A DNA stretch of 64,000 nucleotides from Rhizobium sp. NXC24 (GCF_002944315.1 NZ_CP024311.1:2022501-2086500), one strand, 5' to 3'; counted from the stretch's first letter, positions 1 through 12,443 are shown. Notes: generated by a model not told the origin, from the sequence alone. Numbers and translations: made by a program.

Positions 1-771
1 TGCGACTCGGCGCTGAGGGACTGGAGCCCGCGCGAGTTTCCGCTGGAAAACATCATGGCGATGAGCGCCAAGGCGCTGGAACTCGATCCCAATCTGGCCG
101 AGGCCTATGCTTCGCATGGCCTGGCTTTGCATCAAAGCGGCCAGAACGAGGAAGCGACGGCCGCCTTCGCTCGGGCCATGGCGCTGCAGCCGAACCTTTA
201 CGAAGCGAATTTCCACTACGGCCGCTTCCTGTTCATGCAGGGCCGGTTCGAGGAGGCCGTGCATTATTTTGAGCGCGCGGCAACGATCCGCACCGATGAC
301 TATCTGTCGCCCGTGCATCTCATCAGTGCCTTCCGCTCGCTCGGAAAGACGGAGGACCTGGAGCATTGGGCAAGGATTGGCGTCGAGCGTGCGGAACGAG
401 CGCTCGATCTCAATCCGGAAAACTCAGGCCCCGCCCACCGCGGCGCTATCGCCCTCGCCCATCTTGGCGAGGCCGGGCGAGCCCGGGAATGGGCTGCGCG
501 TGCGCTCACGATCGATCCGGACGACGTTTGCACCCAATATAATGTTGCCTGCGCCTATGCCGTACTTGGGGATCGCGAAGCAGCGCTGGACCTGCTCGAA
601 AGATTGCTGCCGATGAGCTCTGCCTATCAGGTGCTCTGGTTCAGCAATGATTCTGATCTGGATTCGCTGCGTGACTCGCCGCGGTTCCACAAAATGTTCG
701 AGAGGTTCAATGTGGGGCATGCCCCGGCGGAGGAGCACAGAGTATCCAGCGAAGACGAAGCTCTTTGCTAG
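1..771 (+). CDS. TPR-repeat C-terminal part of a larger protein, probably a class III adenylate cyclase/TPR protein (5' truncated by window)
   Basis: The frame is open from base 1, so the true start lies upstream and 256 residues are visible. They form tandem tetratricopeptide helices, with repeats around LAEAYASHGLALHQSG, YEANFHYGRFLFMQG, GPAHRGAIALAHLG and QYNVACAYAVLGDREAALDLL, ending in a DSDLDSLRDSPRF block. That ending is typical of rhizobial cyclase or TolB-like/TPR signalling proteins, in which the TPRs follow an N-terminal cyclase or DNA-binding domain. The N-terminal domain is outside the window, so the cyclase assignment is inference. The gene converges on a CHASE2 cyclase only 18 bases away. 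Confidence 0.7.
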   Translation, partial: CDSALRDWSPREFPLENIMAMSAKALELDPNLAEAYASHGLALHQSGQNEEATAAFARAMALQPNLYEANFHYGRFLFMQGRFEEAVHYFERAATIRTDDYLSPVHLISAFRSLGKTEDLEHWARIGVERAERALDLNPENSGPAHRGAIALAHLGEAGRAREWAARALTIDPDDVCTQYNVACAYAVLGDREAALDLLERLLPMSSAYQVLWFSNDSDLDSLRDSPRFHKMFERFNVGHAPAEEHRVSSEDEALC

Positions 772-789
772 AGCTGCACTCTTCCGGGA

Positions 790-2649
790 TCAGGCCCGGC
801 TGCGCCATAACCAGACGGCAAGAGAACCGGCACGACCGCGCAGGCTCGCTTCGATCGGACCATCGAGCTGGCCTTCCGTATAGGGTTCGCTGTCGCGTCC
901 GGCAGATTGCAGCAGGTCGTCGCTGAACGCAATCTCGGCATTGCTGCGGGCAGCCACCTCCATCAGGCGGCTGGCGACATTGACGGTGTCGCCGGTCGCC
1001 GTGATCTGCTGGCGGCCGTGACCGCCGAGCCTGGAGGCGACGACGGTGCCGAAATGCGCGCCGATCTTGAAGCCGATGCGGGAGGCGATGGACTCCGGCA
1101 GGGTTCCAAACCAGCCTCTCATTCGATCGGCCAGGCGAATGCAGCAGCACGCCGCATTGGCGGGATCATCCCTCTTCGGCTGCGGCAGGCCGAACAGGAT
1201 CATGGCACCATCGCCCATGAAGCTGGTGATGGCACCGCCGCAAGCTGACACTTCCTCGTCGACGAGATCGTAGAAGCCGTTCAGCAGCTCGCGCACCGCC
1301 GTTGGGCCGATCGCTTCGCTGAGGCCGGTGAACCCGTTGAGATCGATGAAGACAATGGCCGCTTCCTGGCGCACCGGGTCCGCCAGGAAGCCGGGATCGC
1401 GGGCAAGATGTTCGGCAAGGCCCGGCGCCTGAATGCGCTGCAGGAGTTCGCTCTGCTGCTCGAAATGCCTGGCCTGCTTGCGACCCAGCCAGAGCTGCAC
1501 GGCACCGAACAACAGTGCCGGCGGTATCGCAGCCGCGATCGGCACGGCGGCACTTAGCCAGATGCCATGCTTGAAGGCGCTGATGTTGATCGACAGCCAG
1601 GCAAGGATGACGCAGAGCGCTATGATCAGGCCGATAGTGTTGCGCCGCGAGGCAAGCAACCCGACGAGAACGACCGGCAGGCCAATGGCAAAGCCGAGGT
1701 CAATGAGGCGCACGTCGCGGTCGCGGACCAATCCATCCCCGGCAATCAGATGCGTGATTGAAGTGGAAATGACCTCGACGCCCGGCAGCACCGGATCGAA
1801 AGGCGTCGGAAAGACATCGCCGCCGCCGGTAACGGTCGCGCCGATAACGACGATGTGGTCCCTGATCGCCTCCTCCGGCAATTGCCCTGTTAGCGCTGCA
1901 CTGGCGCCGATGGTGCGGATCGTGCCACGCGGACCGTAGAAAGAGAGCGGCAAGAGATAGCCGGTATCGGTATGCACCAAACGATCGCCAAGCTTGATGT
2001 GGTCGGAAATGACCGTCGTAGGCTCGCCGGTGGCGGCGGAAACGACACGCAGCGAGAAGGATGGTTCGATCCGCCCGCCGCTGCGAAACAGCATGGGCAC
2101 GAAACGCGGCGTTCCGGTCTTGTCGGTCTGGACGTTGACGACACCATAGCTCGCTGCCTGCGCAAACCGAGGCAGCGGCTCCAGGAATTGCAGGGCGCTG
2201 GGGACGCGCGCAAGCGGCTCCTTGCTGTAGTCGGCAACACGCTGGCGACTTTCGGGAAAGATGCCGGCGACGGCCAGCACGGCGTTGGTCTTTCTCAGCG
2301 ATTGTGCCAGCGCTGCATCGTCGGCCTCCGCGCCAGGATCCACCAAAAGCATGTCGAGCCCGATTGCTTTCGGCTTCAGCGCGGTGATGGCATCGACGAC
2401 TTTCGCGAGGGTGGCACGGGGTAGCGGATAGTGGCCCGCTTGACGGGACGCCTCGTCATCGATGGCGACGATGGTAACGATATCGGGCGGTTGCCGGGTA
2501 CCGCCGAGCACGTTCCTGAGATTGGTCAGCGTCGCCTCGGCACCGTCGATAAAGGGAATATCGCCGCGCAGATGAGCGATGCCAAGGCCCGCACCCCAGA
2601 CGGCAGTCAAGACGAGCGCAATCAGCGTCTGCAGCGGTGGTCTGCGCAT
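790..2649 (-). CDS. CHASE2 domain adenylate/guanylate cyclase
   Basis: A 619-residue membrane-bound class III nucleotide cyclase. One N-terminal membrane helix (about residues 7-27) is followed by an extracytoplasmic CHASE2 sensor to about residue 310, then three closely spaced helices (about 318-390) and a cytoplasmic cyclase catalytic domain from about residue 430. The catalytic domain has both metal-binding aspartates (FIDLNGFT and FMGDGAMI) and the conserved TATGDTVNVASRL segment. It starts 13 bases after the FecR-domain gene on the same strand, and FecR-CHASE2 pairs are a recurrent arrangement. The product is presumably cAMP made in response to a periplasmic signal; the signal cannot be read from the sequence. 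Confidence 0.9.
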   Translation of the reverse strand: MRRPPLQTLIALVLTAVWGAGLGIAHLRGDIPFIDGAEATLTNLRNVLGGTRQPPDIVTIVAIDDEASRQAGHYPLPRATLAKVVDAITALKPKAIGLDMLLVDPGAEADDAALAQSLRKTNAVLAVAGIFPESRQRVADYSKEPLARVPSALQFLEPLPRFAQAASYGVVNVQTDKTGTPRFVPMLFRSGGRIEPSFSLRVVSAATGEPTTVISDHIKLGDRLVHTDTGYLLPLSFYGPRGTIRTIGASAALTGQLPEEAIRDHIVVIGATVTGGGDVFPTPFDPVLPGVEVISTSITHLIAGDGLVRDRDVRLIDLGFAIGLPVVLVGLLASRRNTIGLIIALCVILAWLSINISAFKHGIWLSAAVPIAAAIPPALLFGAVQLWLGRKQARHFEQQSELLQRIQAPGLAEHLARDPGFLADPVRQEAAIVFIDLNGFTGLSEAIGPTAVRELLNGFYDLVDEEVSACGGAITSFMGDGAMILFGLPQPKRDDPANAACCCIRLADRMRGWFGTLPESIASRIGFKIGAHFGTVVASRLGGHGRQQITATGDTVNVASRLMEVAARSNAEIAFSDDLLQSAGRDSEPYTEGQLDGPIEASLRGRAGSLAVWLWRSRA

Positions 2650-2662
2650 GGGAATCAGGATC

Positions 2663-3190
2663 TCACTGGCCGAGGCGGCCCATCAGCGCGCTTATGCGTG
2701 GTTGCTTCCAATTCGTAACGCGCAGGGGACCGCGGCTGCGATCGACATCAACCCCCTGCCCTCGTCCAAGCGTAACTCCTTGCCCGGTCGAAACCTTGTT
2801 AACGGCGACGCGGCCGCGCAAAACCAGTACGGATGTCTTGCCGCGCCCTGCGTCGACCGCCCATCGTGTGCCGCGCACCGCAGCGATCGCCTGCGGTGTT
2901 ACCACTTCGAACCCACCCTTGATGCGGCTGTTGTCGACATCGACCAGCGCCGCCTTGCTGTTGAGCACGACAGCGTCCACCTGGCCGTCGCGATTGCGGT
3001 CGGCAAGCCGGTAGCTTGCTCCGCGCTCGATAGTAATGCTGAGGCCCGGCTCACAATTGAGCGTCTGGCGCTCGGCACTCACCGCCGCTCGCAGCGAACA
3101 GCCGGTCGTTTGTGCAGAGGCCGAGCCGGTCCCGGCCACGCACAGAACGGCTATTCCGGCAGCGGTGAGAAAACGGTTTGTCTGGATCAT
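2663..3190 (-). CDS. Secreted FecR-domain protein
   Basis: A 175-residue protein with an N-terminal signal peptide (about residues 1-26, ending near SASAQ) and a FecR domain. The FecR core shows as FEVVTPQAIAAVRGTRWAVD followed by TSVLVLRGRVAV. It lacks the membrane helix and C-terminal signalling domain of classical FecR anti-sigma factors, so it is probably a free periplasmic protein. It is the first gene of a two-gene operon with the CHASE2 cyclase and may present a ligand or a cell-wall signal to that sensor; this role is inferred from position. A GAAGGGG Shine-Dalgarno precedes the ATG. Confidence 0.85.
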   Translation of the reverse strand: MIQTNRFLTAAGIAVLCVAGTGSASAQTTGCSLRAAVSAERQTLNCEPGLSITIERGASYRLADRNRDGQVDAVVLNSKAALVDVDNSRIKGGFEVVTPQAIAAVRGTRWAVDAGRGKTSVLVLRGRVAVNKVSTGQGVTLGRGQGVDVDRSRGPLRVTNWKQPRISALMGRLGQ

Positions 3191-3277
3191 GATTGTGCCC
3201 CTTCACGAAATATGATTGTGGTCGCGGACACTAAATTCCAGCCGCGGCAATATAAATCTGTGAGAAGTGATGATGCG

Positions 3278-4327
3278 TCAGGAGTGGTTAATCTGCAAGT
3301 TGTCGTAGCCCTTGGCTTTGTAGAGGATGGTCGAAACCAGCCAGCTCAGCAGGAAGATGCCTACGACCGCGAAGCCGAAGTTGGCGAGATTGTCGTTGAG
3401 ATCGCCGATGAAGCTCCAGACGCCGCCCTCAAGACCGAGCTTGTCGGAGATCAGCCCCAGGGCCTCGATACCGCCAATGAAGATCGCAACGACAACCGAG
3501 GCCGCGGTGATGGTCAGATTGTACCAGAGCTTGCGCACCGGCTTGACGAAAGCCCAGCCATAGGCGCCGGTCATCAATATGCTGTCGCTGGTGTCCATCA
3601 GCGACATGCCGGCGGTGAAAAGCGCCGGGAAGACGAGAATGGTCCAGAAGGACATGCCCTGTGCCGCCTGCGCCGCGGAAATGCCAAGCAGGCCGATCTC
3701 GGTCGCCGTATCGAAACCGAGACCGAAGAGAAAGCCGATCGGGTACATATGCCAGGAACGGGTGACGACCTTGAACATCGGGCGGAAGATACGTCCCAGG
3801 AAACCACCGCCGGCAAGCAGCGTATCAAGATCCTCCTCCGCGATCCTCCCGCCCCTTTGCGCTCGTCTGAAGGCGGACCACACGCCCTTGAGGACGAAGA
3901 GATTTGCAATGCCGATCAGCAGCAGGAACGCGGCCGAGACCGCCGTGCCGATGACGCCGCCAATATCGTGGAAGGAATCGAGTTGGCTCTGCATGGCGGC
4001 CGCCGTTGCGGCGATGACAACAGATGCAAGCACGACGATGGTCGAGTGGCCCAGCGAGAAAAAGAAACCGACCGCATAGGGCTGTTTCGGCTCCTGCATC
4101 AGCTTGCGCACGACGTTATCGATCGCGGCGATATGATCGGCATCGAAGGCGTGGCGAAGCCCGAACATATATGCGAGAAACGCAGTGCCCAGCAGCGACG
4201 GCCTGTCGGCGAAAGCGGCCCAGGCCCAGATCCATGCGGCAATATTGAATGCGATCAGCAGCACGAAAGTGAAAGCTATCTTGGCTCTGGATCTTTCCGC
4301 GCGATCGTCAAATGGATTGAGAATCAT
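3278..4327 (-). CDS. NiCoT family nickel/cobalt permease
   Basis: A 349-residue polytopic inner-membrane protein with about eight hydrophobic segments. It carries the NiCoT signature RHAFDADHIAAIDN at about residues 58-71, which supplies the metal-selecting His and Asp residues in HoxN/NixA-type transporters. The other family motifs LGHSTIVV and LGFDTATE are also present. It would import Ni2+ or Co2+ for urease, hydrogenase or cobalamin. Metal preference cannot be fixed from sequence, and no NikR box or cobalamin riboswitch was recognised in the roughly 140 bases upstream. The loop between the halves is rich in basic residues. Confidence 0.92.
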   Translation of the reverse strand: MILNPFDDRAERSRAKIAFTFVLLIAFNIAAWIWAWAAFADRPSLLGTAFLAYMFGLRHAFDADHIAAIDNVVRKLMQEPKQPYAVGFFFSLGHSTIVVLASVVIAATAAAMQSQLDSFHDIGGVIGTAVSAAFLLLIGIANLFVLKGVWSAFRRAQRGGRIAEEDLDTLLAGGGFLGRIFRPMFKVVTRSWHMYPIGFLFGLGFDTATEIGLLGISAAQAAQGMSFWTILVFPALFTAGMSLMDTSDSILMTGAYGWAFVKPVRKLWYNLTITAASVVVAIFIGGIEALGLISDKLGLEGGVWSFIGDLNDNLANFGFAVVGIFLLSWLVSTILYKAKGYDNLQINHS

Positions 4328-4422
4328 ACTTTTTTCCCGCTATGCTTATGTGCACAGTGCCACGGAGCGGGAAACGGCGCGACAGTCAAATAGCGTATAT
4401 GCCAAGTTTTTCCGCACTGTCA

Positions 4423-4455
4423 CAAAAATGAGCAAACCCGGCGAAGGCCGGGCTT
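4423..4455 (-). terminator. Rho-independent terminator of the rhodanese gene
   Basis: The stem CCCGGC-GAAG-GCCGGG lies 15-33 bases past the rhodanese stop and is followed on the minus strand by an interrupted T-rich stretch (TTTGCTCATTTTT). It would separate the rhodanese transcript from the permease gene. Confidence 0.6.
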
Positions 4456-4469
4456 ATCTTGTCGATTTG

Positions 4470-4862
4470 TCAGCCCACTTCGAACGGATTGCCCTCATCC
4501 GCCCAGCCTGTGATGCCGCCGATCATCACCTTTACGCGCTTGCCGAGCGTGCCGAGACGTAACGCCGCCTTGTCAGTGCCGTTGCAATGCGGTCCTGCGC
4601 AATAGACGACAAACAGCGTTTCGTCGGGCCACTCACTCATCTTCCGCGCGGTCATTTTGCCATGCGGGAGGTTGATCGCGCCGGGAATATGCTGCTCCTG
4701 AAACAGGGCCGGCCCGCGCACGTCGATCAGGACAAAGTCCGCGTTGCCTGATGTCATCGCCTGATAGACGTCGGAGCAATCGGTTTCGAAAGCAAGCTTC
4801 CGGGCATAGTGCTCTGCGACGACACTCGGCGCTGCGGCAGGGATTTCACTGACTAGGGACAT
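4470..4862 (-). CDS. Single-domain rhodanese-like sulfurtransferase
   Basis: A 130-residue cytoplasmic protein made of one rhodanese domain. The catalytic loop reads VVYCAGPHCNGTDKAA, with the presumed active Cys early in the loop and a second Cys four residues on. The ATG used here is preceded by AAGGAG six bases upstream; a longer open frame to 4934 lacks such a site. It is divergent from the FtrA-type regulator with 86 bases between them, and FtrA-like regulators often adjoin rhodaneses, so it is a plausible target. The sulfur donor and acceptor are unknown. Confidence 0.85.
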   Translation of the reverse strand: MSLVSEIPAAAPSVVAEHYARKLAFETDCSDVYQAMTSGNADFVLIDVRGPALFQEQHIPGAINLPHGKMTARKMSEWPDETLFVVYCAGPHCNGTDKAALRLGTLGKRVKVMIGGITGWADEGNPFEVG

Positions 4863-4948
4863 GTAACGCTCCTTCTTCCGTTCGGTGCATTCATGCCTGA
4901 GCGGTCCCAGAGTTGAAATTGGCCGAAATGCCATATAGCGTCAACATC

Positions 4949-7700
<2,752 letters not shown>

Positions 7701-8255
7701 TTACTGGCCGGTCGGAACGCCGTTGCCACCCTGGGCCGGCGTTGTTGTCGTCGCAGGAGCCGTCTGCTGACCGGTGGCCGGAGCAGGCTGCGTCGTGGTA
7801 GTTGTGGGCTGGGTCGCCGTAGCGGCCGGTGCCTGTTGGGTTGCCGTCGGAGCAGGCTGGGTCGACGTCTGAGACTGCGGAGCAACCGCGCCGCTGTTCG
7901 GAACGCCGTTATTGTTGGCTGGCTGGGACTGGCCGCCTGCCGGTGCTGCGCCCTTCTGGCCGCCGAGCGAATCGAGAATGCCGTTGCCCTGGCCCGCCGT
8001 GCTCGGAATACGGTTGAGAATGTCGGTCGGACGTCCCTCGAAGCGAGACAGCACGTTCATGCCGAGCGCCAAAACGAAGAACAACGCCGCCAGGATCGCC
8101 GTGGTCCGTGTCAACGCGTTGGCCGTGCCGCGTGCCGACATGAAGCCCGATCCGCCGCCAATGCCCAGGCCACCGCCCTCCGAGCGCTGAATCAGCACCA
8201 CGCCGATGAGAGCGATGACAACCATGAGATAGATGACAAGCAGTACGGTTTGCAT
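7701..8255 (-). CDS. secG: Preprotein translocase subunit SecG
   Basis: A 184-residue inner-membrane subunit of the SecYEG channel. The first 75 residues hold the SecG core: helix MQTVLLVIYLMVVIALIGVV, the glycine-rich loop SEGGGLGIGGG, and a second helix. The remaining roughly 100 residues are a low-complexity tail rich in Ala, Thr, Gln and Pro, typical of rhizobial SecG and absent from the E. coli protein. The start is placed at MQTVLL because the 48 codons upstream in frame are not SecG-like. It follows tpiA in the same direction. Confidence 0.93.
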   Translation of the reverse strand: MQTVLLVIYLMVVIALIGVVLIQRSEGGGLGIGGGSGFMSARGTANALTRTTAILAALFFVLALGMNVLSRFEGRPTDILNRIPSTAGQGNGILDSLGGQKGAAPAGGQSQPANNNGVPNSGAVAPQSQTSTQPAPTATQQAPAATATQPTTTTTQPAPATGQQTAPATTTTPAQGGNGVPTGQ

Positions 8256-8370
8256 AGGTCCAGTCCTGCCCGCGGGCGCGGGCATTAAAAAGAAAAGCTC
8301 GCGGCTCTTTACATGAGGCTCTCGCCTATTCCAAGTCCTTTTAAGACCGGAATACAGGCAAGTGAAACCT

Positions 8371-9141
8371 TCAGGCGAACTGCCGTTCGAATGCGCCATA
8401 AATGGCGAGGAAGTCGACGGCTTTCAAGCTTTGGCCACCGACGAGCAAACCGTTGACATTGGCGACAGCAAGCAGGTCGGCCGCATTCGCGCCGTTGACC
8501 GAGCCGCCGTAGAGAAGACGAAACTTTTCGCCATCGGCGCCGAAGCGCGCCACCAATTCCTTGCGGATGAAGGCATGTGCTTCCTCGACATCCGCTGTGG
8601 TGGGAACCTTGCCCGTGCCGATCGCCCAGACGGGCTCATAGGCGATGACGGTCGTTTCCGAGACGGCGCCATCGGGCGTGGAACCGGCAAGCTGACGCTT
8701 GAGCACATCCAGCGTCTGGCCATTGTCGCGCTCGTCCGCCGTTTCGCCGATGCAGATGATAGTGACGAGCTCGGCCGCAAGCGCCGCTTCCGTCTTGGCG
8801 CGCACCAGCGCGTCGCTTTCAGCGTGATTCCTGCGGCGCTCGGAATGGCCGACGATCACATGTGTGCCGAAGCAATCCGCGATCATCGCGGCGGAGACGT
8901 CGCCGGTATGCGCGCCGCTGACCAATTGATGGCAATCCTGCGCTCCGATTGCCAGCGGACTGTCGTCGCAGAGCGCGGTCGCAACATAGAGAAGGGTTGC
9001 CGGCGGGCAGAGCAGCGTATCGATCTTCTCGGATAGCGGCGCTTTCACGCCCTCCGCGATAGCCTTGACCTGGTCCAGGCTGGCCCGCGTGCCGTTCATC
9101 TTCCAATTTCCCGCCAGAAGCGGTCGTATTTTTTGCGTCAT
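8371..9141 (-). CDS. tpiA: Triose-phosphate isomerase
   Basis: A 256-residue TIM-barrel enzyme interconverting dihydroxyacetone phosphate and glyceraldehyde 3-phosphate. Catalytic signatures are complete: Lys in LAGNWKMNG, His in VIVGHSERR, Glu in [12 protein letters not shown], and the phosphate loop LYGGSVNG. The start is set at [13 protein letters not shown], seven codons inside the longest frame. It heads the tpiA-secG gene pair. The 140 bases upstream are AT-rich and hold a weak TCGAAA/TTTCGA hairpin that may end the neighbouring hydrolase transcript. Confidence 0.96.
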   Translation of the reverse strand: MTQKIRPLLAGNWKMNGTRASLDQVKAIAEGVKAPLSEKIDTLLCPPATLLYVATALCDDSPLAIGAQDCHQLVSGAHTGDVSAAMIADCFGTHVIVGHSERRRNHAESDALVRAKTEAALAAELVTIICIGETADERDNGQTLDVLKRQLAGSTPDGAVSETTVIAYEPVWAIGTGKVPTTADVEEAHAFIRKELVARFGADGEKFRLLYGGSVNGANAADLLAVANVNGLLVGGQSLKAVDFLAIYGAFERQFA

Positions 9142-9282
9142 TCGGCGTTTCCCTCCCGTCAACTCTCTGTGGCACTAACAAAACTAAGGCAGAAAGAAAA
9201 GTTGTCGAAAGCGGCCGGAACAAGTTCAAACCGTTTAAAAAATCGCTTTTCCGAAATTAAATCGAAATTTTTTCGAAGAAAA

Positions 9283-10179
9283 TTATGACGGCTGTGGATC
9301 AAGGAGCCAATTCAGCACCTTCCGCCAGTCGGTCATGCGTACCGGTGTGCCATGGTTGCCGGTGGCAAACAGGGTGAATCGCGTCGGGTAATGCGTCTTG
9401 TAGAGTTTTTCGAACAGAGCTTCCTGGTCGGTAGCGGCGTAGACCGGGTCCTTGCTGCCATGGGTGAACCAGACCGGCAACTTCGCCTTGTAGAAGGCGC
9501 TTTTGACGAAATCCGGATCGGTGACTCCGCTCAAAATCGCCATCCCTTTCAGACGCTTGACGCTTTCAGCGTCGCGCGTGATACCCCAGCAAATGAAGCT
9601 GCCCATGGAGGCGCAGGTGAGGATGACAGGCCTGCCGCCGGATTGCTCGTAGGAATAGCGGATCAGGGCCGCGATGTCGGCGACGCCGTCGCTGTCGAAG
9701 CTCTTTACGCTCGGCGCGTAGTATGTACCGCCGCTGATATAGGCGAGGTTTTTCAGCCGGTTGAAATTACCGCCGAACGTGTAGTCGTTCGACCCCAGCC
9801 TGCGGTCGCCGCCGCGGCCGTGGATGAAGATCACTGTGAAGGCCTGCTTGGATGCCGGGCCGATGCGGGTCACGTCGAGCTTGCGGTCGCCGAGCGGCAA
9901 AGTTTCGTCCTCTTGCGCTTTCCATCGCACGCCGGTGGCGACATAGGCCGGCTTGACGCGCCGTTCCGGCACCTCGTCGCGGCCGTTGATGTCCCGCATT
10001 TCCTGGTAGTCGATCGTCTGGAAAGCACCATTGTCATGGCTTTCGAGGACCGTCTGATTGGAAAACAGGTCATCCTTGAAAGGCTTCAAGGCCTCTGCGG
10101 CGGCACCCGACGCGGCTGCTAGCGGCAAAAACGCCGCAATTGCTGCTAAAATCGACAAATGAGCTGTGGACATTCGCAT
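9283..10179 (-). CDS. Secreted alpha/beta hydrolase
   Basis: A 298-residue protein with a signal peptide (about residues 1-30, ending near GAAAEA) and an alpha/beta hydrolase fold. The visible features are an oxyanion-side HGRGGD loop, a likely nucleophile Ser in LTCASMGSF (a variant of GxSxG), an Asp in HGSKDPVYA and a His in FATGNHGTP. The substrate is unknown. The ATG at 10179 follows a GAGGGAAG Shine-Dalgarno and has a second ATG two codons on. It is divergent from parE across about 200 bases. Confidence 0.8.
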   Translation of the reverse strand: MRMSTAHLSILAAIAAFLPLAAASGAAAEALKPFKDDLFSNQTVLESHDNGAFQTIDYQEMRDINGRDEVPERRVKPAYVATGVRWKAQEDETLPLGDRKLDVTRIGPASKQAFTVIFIHGRGGDRRLGSNDYTFGGNFNRLKNLAYISGGTYYAPSVKSFDSDGVADIAALIRYSYEQSGGRPVILTCASMGSFICWGITRDAESVKRLKGMAILSGVTDPDFVKSAFYKAKLPVWFTHGSKDPVYAATDQEALFEKLYKTHYPTRFTLFATGNHGTPVRMTDWRKVLNWLLDPQPS

Positions 10180-10379
10180 GCGGACACTTCCCTCGATAGG
10201 CCCACGGGCTTGCCATTCGCCGCCCGGCAACGCAAATCTTTTTTCCGAATTTGCCCCGTTACCGGGGTGCCATCGCGCTCGCGCGTCGTTTCTGGCAGAA
10301 TCACGGTGATTCGCGAAACTGACGGCAAATGCGGTGATTTTGGGGTATGACCCCTTCAAGGACAAATCTGAACAGTTCC

Positions 10380-12443
10380 ATGGATAACAGCAACGATCTC
10401 TTCTCCGGACTGCCCCTTTCGCCGAAACCGGAAGCGGCGGACAAGCCGGTCGTCAAGGCTGAAAAGCCTGTGGCCGCCCCTGCCCCGCGCCCTGCGCCGG
10501 CCACCTCGACTGCCGAGGAATATGGGGCGAATTCGATCCGCGTTCTCGAAGGGCTGGAGCCGGTGCGCATGCGCCCCGGCATGTATATCGGCGGCACGGA
10601 CGAGAAGGCGTTGCATCATCTCTTCGCCGAAGTCATCGACAATTGCATGGACGAGGCCGTCGCCGGCCATGCCGATTTCATCGACGTGTATCTCGACCAG
10701 CAGGGCTATCTGACCGTCACCGACAATGGCCGCGGCATTCCGGTCGAAAACCATCCGCAGGTGCCGGGCAAGTCGACGCTCGAAGTCATCATGACCAAGC
10801 TGCATGCCGGCGGTAAATTCGACGGCAAGGCCTATGAGACCTCGGGCGGTCTGCACGGCGTCGGCGTGTCTGTCGTCAATGCGCTGTCCGATGATCTCGA
10901 AGTCGAGGTGGCGCGCAATCGCAAGCTCTATCGCCAGCGCTTTTCGCGTGGCCTGCCCCAGGGCGGGCTGGAAGAACTCGGCGATGTCCATAACCGTCGC
11001 GGCACCCGCGTGCGCTTCCATCCCGATCCGCAGATCTTCGGCGAGCATGCCAAGTTCGATCCTGCCCGCGTCTTCCGTATGGCGCGGTCCAAAGCCTATC
11101 TTTTCGGCGGCGTAGAGATCCGCTGGAGCTGCGATCCGGAATTGGTGCATGGAGGCTCCGATGTTCCGGAAAAGGCCGTCTTCCACTTCCCCGGCGGTCT
11201 GAAGGATTACCTCAAGGCGACGATGGGCAACGAGTTCACCGTCACGCGCGAGATTTTCGCCGGCAAGTCGGAGAAGGCAAGCGGCCATGGTTCGCTGGAG
11301 TGGGCGATCACTTGGTACGGCGGCGACCCGCAGATCCATTCCTATTGCAATACCATTCCAACCCCCGAAGGCGGCACGCATGAAGCGGGCCTGCGCATCG
11401 CGCTCACTAAGGGGCTGAAGAACTATGCCGAGATGACGCAGAACAAGCGCGCGGCGGGTATCACCACCGACGACGTGATGATCTCCGGCGTCGGCATGCT
11501 TTCCATCTTCATTCGCGAACCGGAATTCGTCGGCCAGACCAAGGACAGGCTCGCGACCGTCGAGGCGCAGCGCATAGTCGAAAATGCATTGCGCGATCCC
11601 TTCGATCATTATCTCACCGACAATCCGGCCGAAGCCGAAAAGCTGCTGGAATGGGTGATCGAGCGTTCCGAGGAGCGCCTGCGCCGCCGCAAGGAGAAGG
11701 AAGTCAACCGCAAGACGGCGGTGCGCAAGCTGCGCCTGCCGGGCAAGCTCGCCGATTGTTCGCAGAATACCGCCGAAGGCGCCGAACTCTTCCTCGTCGA
11801 AGGTGATTCGGCTGGCGGCTCCGCCAAGCAGGCGCGCAACCGCACGAACCAGGCGATCCTGCCGCTGCGCGGCAAGATCCTCAACGTCGCCAGCGCCGGC
11901 CGCGAGAAGCTCTCCGCCAACCAGCAGATCGCCGATCTCGTCCAGGCGCTCGGCTGCGGCACGCGCTCGAAATATCGCGAAGAGGACCTTCGTTATCAGC
12001 GCATCGTCGTTATGACCGATGCCGACGTCGACGGCGCCCATATCGCCTCGCTGCTAATTACATTCTTCTATCAGGAAATGCCCGAGCTGATCCGTGGAGG
12101 CCACCTTTTCCTGGCCGTGCCACCGCTCTACAAGATCACGCAGGGGTCGAAATCCATCTACGCCCGCGACGACGCCCATCGGCTGGAGCTGATGGAGACC
12201 GAGTTCAAAGGCAAAGGTAAGGTCGAGATCAGCCGCTTTAAAGGCCTTGGCGAAATGCTTCCTGCCCAGCTCAAGGAAACGACGATGGACCCGGCGAGAC
12301 GTACGCTCTTGCGTGTCGAGATCGACGAGGTGGATTTCGAGGGCACGCGCGAAGCCGTCGACAATCTCATGGGCACCAAGGCGGATGCCCGTTTCCGCTT
12401 TATCCAGGAGCGTGCGGCATTTGCGGAGAATCTGGATATTTAG
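10380..12443 (+). CDS. parE: DNA topoisomerase IV subunit B
   Basis: A 687-residue type IIA topoisomerase ATPase subunit that acts with ParC to decatenate chromosomes. After a Pro/Ala-rich N-terminal linker of about 50 residues comes the GHKL ATPase domain (EVIDNCMDEAVAG, DNGRGIPV, GGLHGVGVSVVNALS). The TOPRIM domain follows with LFLVEGDSAGGSAKQ and MTDADVDGAHIASLL, and the C-terminal GyrB-type domain has RFKGLGEM. It lacks the insertions used to recognise GyrB and matches alphaproteobacterial ParE in length. An in-frame ATG at 10347 is possible. Confidence 0.94.
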   Translation: MDNSNDLFSGLPLSPKPEAADKPVVKAEKPVAAPAPRPAPATSTAEEYGANSIRVLEGLEPVRMRPGMYIGGTDEKALHHLFAEVIDNCMDEAVAGHADFIDVYLDQQGYLTVTDNGRGIPVENHPQVPGKSTLEVIMTKLHAGGKFDGKAYETSGGLHGVGVSVVNALSDDLEVEVARNRKLYRQRFSRGLPQGGLEELGDVHNRRGTRVRFHPDPQIFGEHAKFDPARVFRMARSKAYLFGGVEIRWSCDPELVHGGSDVPEKAVFHFPGGLKDYLKATMGNEFTVTREIFAGKSEKASGHGSLEWAITWYGGDPQIHSYCNTIPTPEGGTHEAGLRIALTKGLKNYAEMTQNKRAAGITTDDVMISGVGMLSIFIREPEFVGQTKDRLATVEAQRIVENALRDPFDHYLTDNPAEAEKLLEWVIERSEERLRRRKEKEVNRKTAVRKLRLPGKLADCSQNTAEGAELFLVEGDSAGGSAKQARNRTNQAILPLRGKILNVASAGREKLSANQQIADLVQALGCGTRSKYREEDLRYQRIVVMTDADVDGAHIASLLITFFYQEMPELIRGGHLFLAVPPLYKITQGSKSIYARDDAHRLELMETEFKGKGKVEISRFKGLGEMLPAQLKETTMDPARRTLLRVEIDEVDFEGTREAVDNLMGTKADARFRFIQERAAFAENLDI

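Noticed and set aside
2579..4393. 604-codon plus-strand open frame
   Set aside because: It runs antisense to the FecR gene and the NiCoT permease, which have clear family motifs. Its composition is that of a mirror reading of high-GC coding DNA.
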